Below, in pieces: positions 14,609-15,925 of a stretch of DNA of 15,925 nt; within the stretch, counting starts at the first letter, position 1; every line of letters starts with the position of its first letter. Below the pieces are notes generated by a model. The model was given only the letters and a program-made list of their open reading frames with translations. It made no database searches and was not told the DNA's origin. This DNA is from an uncultured Butyricicoccus sp. (GTDB lineage Bacteria; Bacillota; Clostridia; Oscillospirales; Butyricicoccaceae): the NCBI GenBank assembly GCA_910584935.1, contig CAJUDU010000058.1, positions 1 to 15,925 of the forward strand. The letters run 5' to 3'. The position numbers and the translations under genes were made by a program.

Positions 14609-14646
14609 CCATAAATCCCTCTTCCACAGAAAGGCAGTGCATTGCT

Positions 14647-14976
14647 ATGACTTTGCGTTTAAAAGAACTCCGTTTACAGGAAAATCATACACAAACTGAA
14701 ATCTCCAAACTGCTAGGCATTAGCCGGGAGGCATATTCCATGTATGAATCCGGCAAGCGCCAGCCCAGTCTGGAAACCCTGGATATCCTTGCCTCTTTTT
14801 ATCAAATCTCTGTTGATTATTTGATTGGACGCACTGATTTTCCCGCCCCTGCCAAACCGCTTACCACAGAAGAAGAACAAATATTACAGCAATACCGCAC
14901 TTTGGATGCCCGAGGCAAGCAGGTGCTTGCCGCCCTTGCCGCCTTAGAATCTACTTACAGCAAATCAACAGAATAA
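14647..14976 (+). CDS. Small XRE-family helix-turn-helix regulator
   Basis: A 109-residue cytoplasmic DNA-binding protein. The HTH_3 domain covers about residues 4-60: LRLKELR, TQTEISKLLGISREAYSMYE, SGKRQPS and FYQISVDYLIGR are all typical of the Cro/CI-type fold. The C-terminal part (LTTEEEQILQQYRTLDARGK) is a helical tail common in Clostridia and has no known enzymatic role. The start at 14647 is the first residue of the HTH fold. The open frame runs upstream to 14272 but crosses the promoter and the 5' end of glnN. GAAAGG lies about 12 bases upstream, a wide and weak spacing. It is divergent from glnN, but nothing shows that it controls glutamine synthesis. Confidence 0.88.
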   Translation: MTLRLKELRLQENHTQTEISKLLGISREAYSMYESGKRQPSLETLDILASFYQISVDYLIGRTDFPAPAKPLTTEEEQILQQYRTLDARGKQVLAALAALESTYSKSTE

Positions 14977-14979
14977 TAA

Positions 14980-15020
14980 AAATGCCCTGCCAATTTAAAA
15001 CGCAGGGCATTTGTTTATTT
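14980..15020. terminator. Bidirectional terminator between the XRE gene and the DUF4179-like gene
   Basis: AAATGCCCTGC (14980-14990) and GCAGGGCATTT (15002-15012) pair perfectly over 11 bp around an 11-base loop. TTTGTTTATTTTA follows on the plus strand and a TTTTTATTATTC tract on the minus strand, so it can serve both convergent genes. Confidence 0.9.
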
Positions 15021-15880
15021 TATTGCCATACCAGTGGGATTTCTGTGCCAAACAATACAATATGGGTCATATCTTTTATGGACACGCCTTGCGGCAATAA
15101 TCCAAAAAATATCGGATGTGCATAGGCATTTTGTACATCTGGCTGCCGGATATAATCCCGTGCCCAGTCAATCGGATAAGTTTTCCCGGAAGCATCTTTC
15201 AGCGAAATTTGATGATAATCATACCCGGCATCCCTTCCGCTGAACCGTCCGGATTCTGCTGTCATACAAATATGCCAACTGCCAGATGTAAACGCTAATT
15301 CATCAATCACCAGCGTATCCCCATTGCACGGAATGCGTTGCCCAGCCTTTGCTAGCATCGGTTGTTCCATACTATCATATGGCACATCAAACGTCCAGCT
15401 TCCATCAACCAGGCATTCATTGCTTTTGCCATCTGACGAACGAATATTATCAAGCCGAATGCGTAATGTTTCACCTGTCGCGGCCTTAAACCCGCTGCCG
15501 CTGGCATAAAGAATATAATGGATTTCGCGCAAATCGCTTGATGGATACAGTCGTGGTCCCATCGTACTGATATTTTGAATAAATGTATCCCCATCCTGCA
15601 ATGCAGAAAGGTGATAATTTTCAAAACTTACGGTATTGCCCTGCGCCGCAAACGGCTTGCCATCCTCACGCACCGCCGTAAATGCCATGAAAAACAATTT
15701 GTCATTCCCATATACACCATCCAGTGAAACACTTACGCCATTCCTGGTACAGACATTGCCCACCACAGTAAAGCCATAGTTTTCCATACCCAAAAGGGCT
15801 TTTAGCCGTTGGCTGCCGCCTGTTTCGCCTGCCAGCAGTCCGCCTGCTGCCGCCGCGCAGCCGATAAGGCTAGATAGTGT
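15020..15880 (-). CDS. DUF4179-like membrane protein, extracytoplasmic part, 5' end missing
   Basis: The frame is open from 15880 to the stop at 15020-15022. It encodes a short hydrophobic stretch (LSSLIGCAAAAGGLLAG, 15879-15829) followed by a beta-rich domain of about 260 residues. The join LKALLGMENYGFTVVG and then NGVSVSLDGVYGNDKLFFMAFTA resembles DUF4179 and related anti-sigma-factor-like proteins of Firmicutes, in which a cytoplasmic N terminus, one membrane helix and an external sensor domain are usual. The cytoplasmic part is absent: TAG at 15881-15883 and a second in-frame stop block the frame, and no start with a ribosome binding site is visible. A TTG at 15793 is not credible because nothing resembling a Shine-Dalgarno sequence precedes it. 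Treat it as partial or broken. The family assignment is moderate. Confidence 0.55.
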   Translation of the reverse strand, partial: TLSSLIGCAAAAGGLLAGETGGSQRLKALLGMENYGFTVVGNVCTRNGVSVSLDGVYGNDKLFFMAFTAVREDGKPFAAQGNTVSFENYHLSALQDGDTFIQNISTMGPRLYPSSDLREIHYILYASGSGFKAATGETLRIRLDNIRSSDGKSNECLVDGSWTFDVPYDSMEQPMLAKAGQRIPCNGDTLVIDELAFTSGSWHICMTAESGRFSGRDAGYDYHQISLKDASGKTYPIDWARDYIRQPDVQNAYAHPIFFGLLPQGVSIKDMTHIVLFGTEIPLVWQ

Positions 15881-15925
15881 CTACATGAGTTAAGCACGAA
15901 TAGCAGCCCAAATAGCGATACAACG
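15881..15925. other. Right-edge sequence that does not continue the adjacent gene
   Basis: In the minus-strand frame of the DUF4179-like gene these 45 bases contain three stops. A neighbouring frame reads VVSLFGLLFVLNS, which would suit a membrane helix, so a frameshift is possible. It may also be a low-quality contig end or a junction. Confidence 0.4.

Noticed and set aside
14272..14646. 125-codon upstream extension of the XRE regulator
   Set aside because: It crosses the glnN start, the glnN promoter and the XRE -10 element and adds no recognisable domain.
1..15925. CRISPR array, tRNA, rRNA, phage genes or complete insertion sequence
   Set aside because: No regularly spaced repeats, cloverleaf-like genes, ribosomal RNA, structural phage genes or transposase frames were seen on either strand.

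Overview
The window looks like chromosomal DNA from a Clostridia-type anaerobic Firmicute, probably a gut butyrate producer; placement in Oscillospirales is only a guess. Supporting features are strong AGGAGG-type ribosome binding sites, AT-rich intergenic regions, a type III glutamine synthetase, a clostridial polysaccharide deacetylase with copper-amine-oxidase-like repeats, a DUF4179-type membrane protein, and a 4-hydroxybutyrate dehydrogenase and CoA-transferase that resemble the Clostridium kluyveri / C. aminobutyricum enzymes. No rRNA, tRNA, CRISPR array, phage or complete insertion sequence is visible.

Left half (43-9050) is a catabolic locus with its own control circuit. On the minus strand, one unit reads 4-hydroxybutyrate dehydrogenase (6310-5183), a zinc-dependent medium-chain dehydrogenase (5186-4032, 4-base overlap) and a 4-hydroxybutyrate CoA-transferase (4015-2711). 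A second minus-strand unit reads an SGLT-type sodium:solute symporter (2531-744) and the N-terminal third of an unassigned glycyl radical enzyme (747-43, 4-base overlap), which breaks near the window start. Two GntR/FCD regulators (6574-7224 and 7379-8044) and a short-chain dehydrogenase (8259-9050) read on the plus strand. Three promoter regions (symporter, dehydrogenase, second regulator) share one composite operator: GTCGAC or GCTGAC, then exactly 14 bases, then GTATAC. Related perfect or near-perfect palindromes of the form ATTGTNNACAAT lie at the first regulator's -35 box and upstream of the short-chain dehydrogenase. A working hypothesis is that the symporter imports a polyol or sugar-acid-like compound, the glycyl radical enzyme (with the dehydrogenases) turns it into succinate semialdehyde, 4-hydroxybutyrate dehydrogenase reduces that, and the transferase makes 4-hydroxybutyryl-CoA for crotonyl-CoA/butyrate metabolism. 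The substrate is unknown. The radical activase and 4-hydroxybutyryl-CoA dehydratase are not in the window.

Right half (9073-15925) is ordinary housekeeping: nudC, a secreted polysaccharide deacetylase, glnN with a possible decayed reading frame before its terminator, a small XRE regulator and the extracytoplasmic part of a DUF4179-like protein whose 5' end is lost at the right edge. Both window edges carry about 45-57 bases that do not continue the adjacent gene, so contig-end artefacts and true junctions must both be considered.
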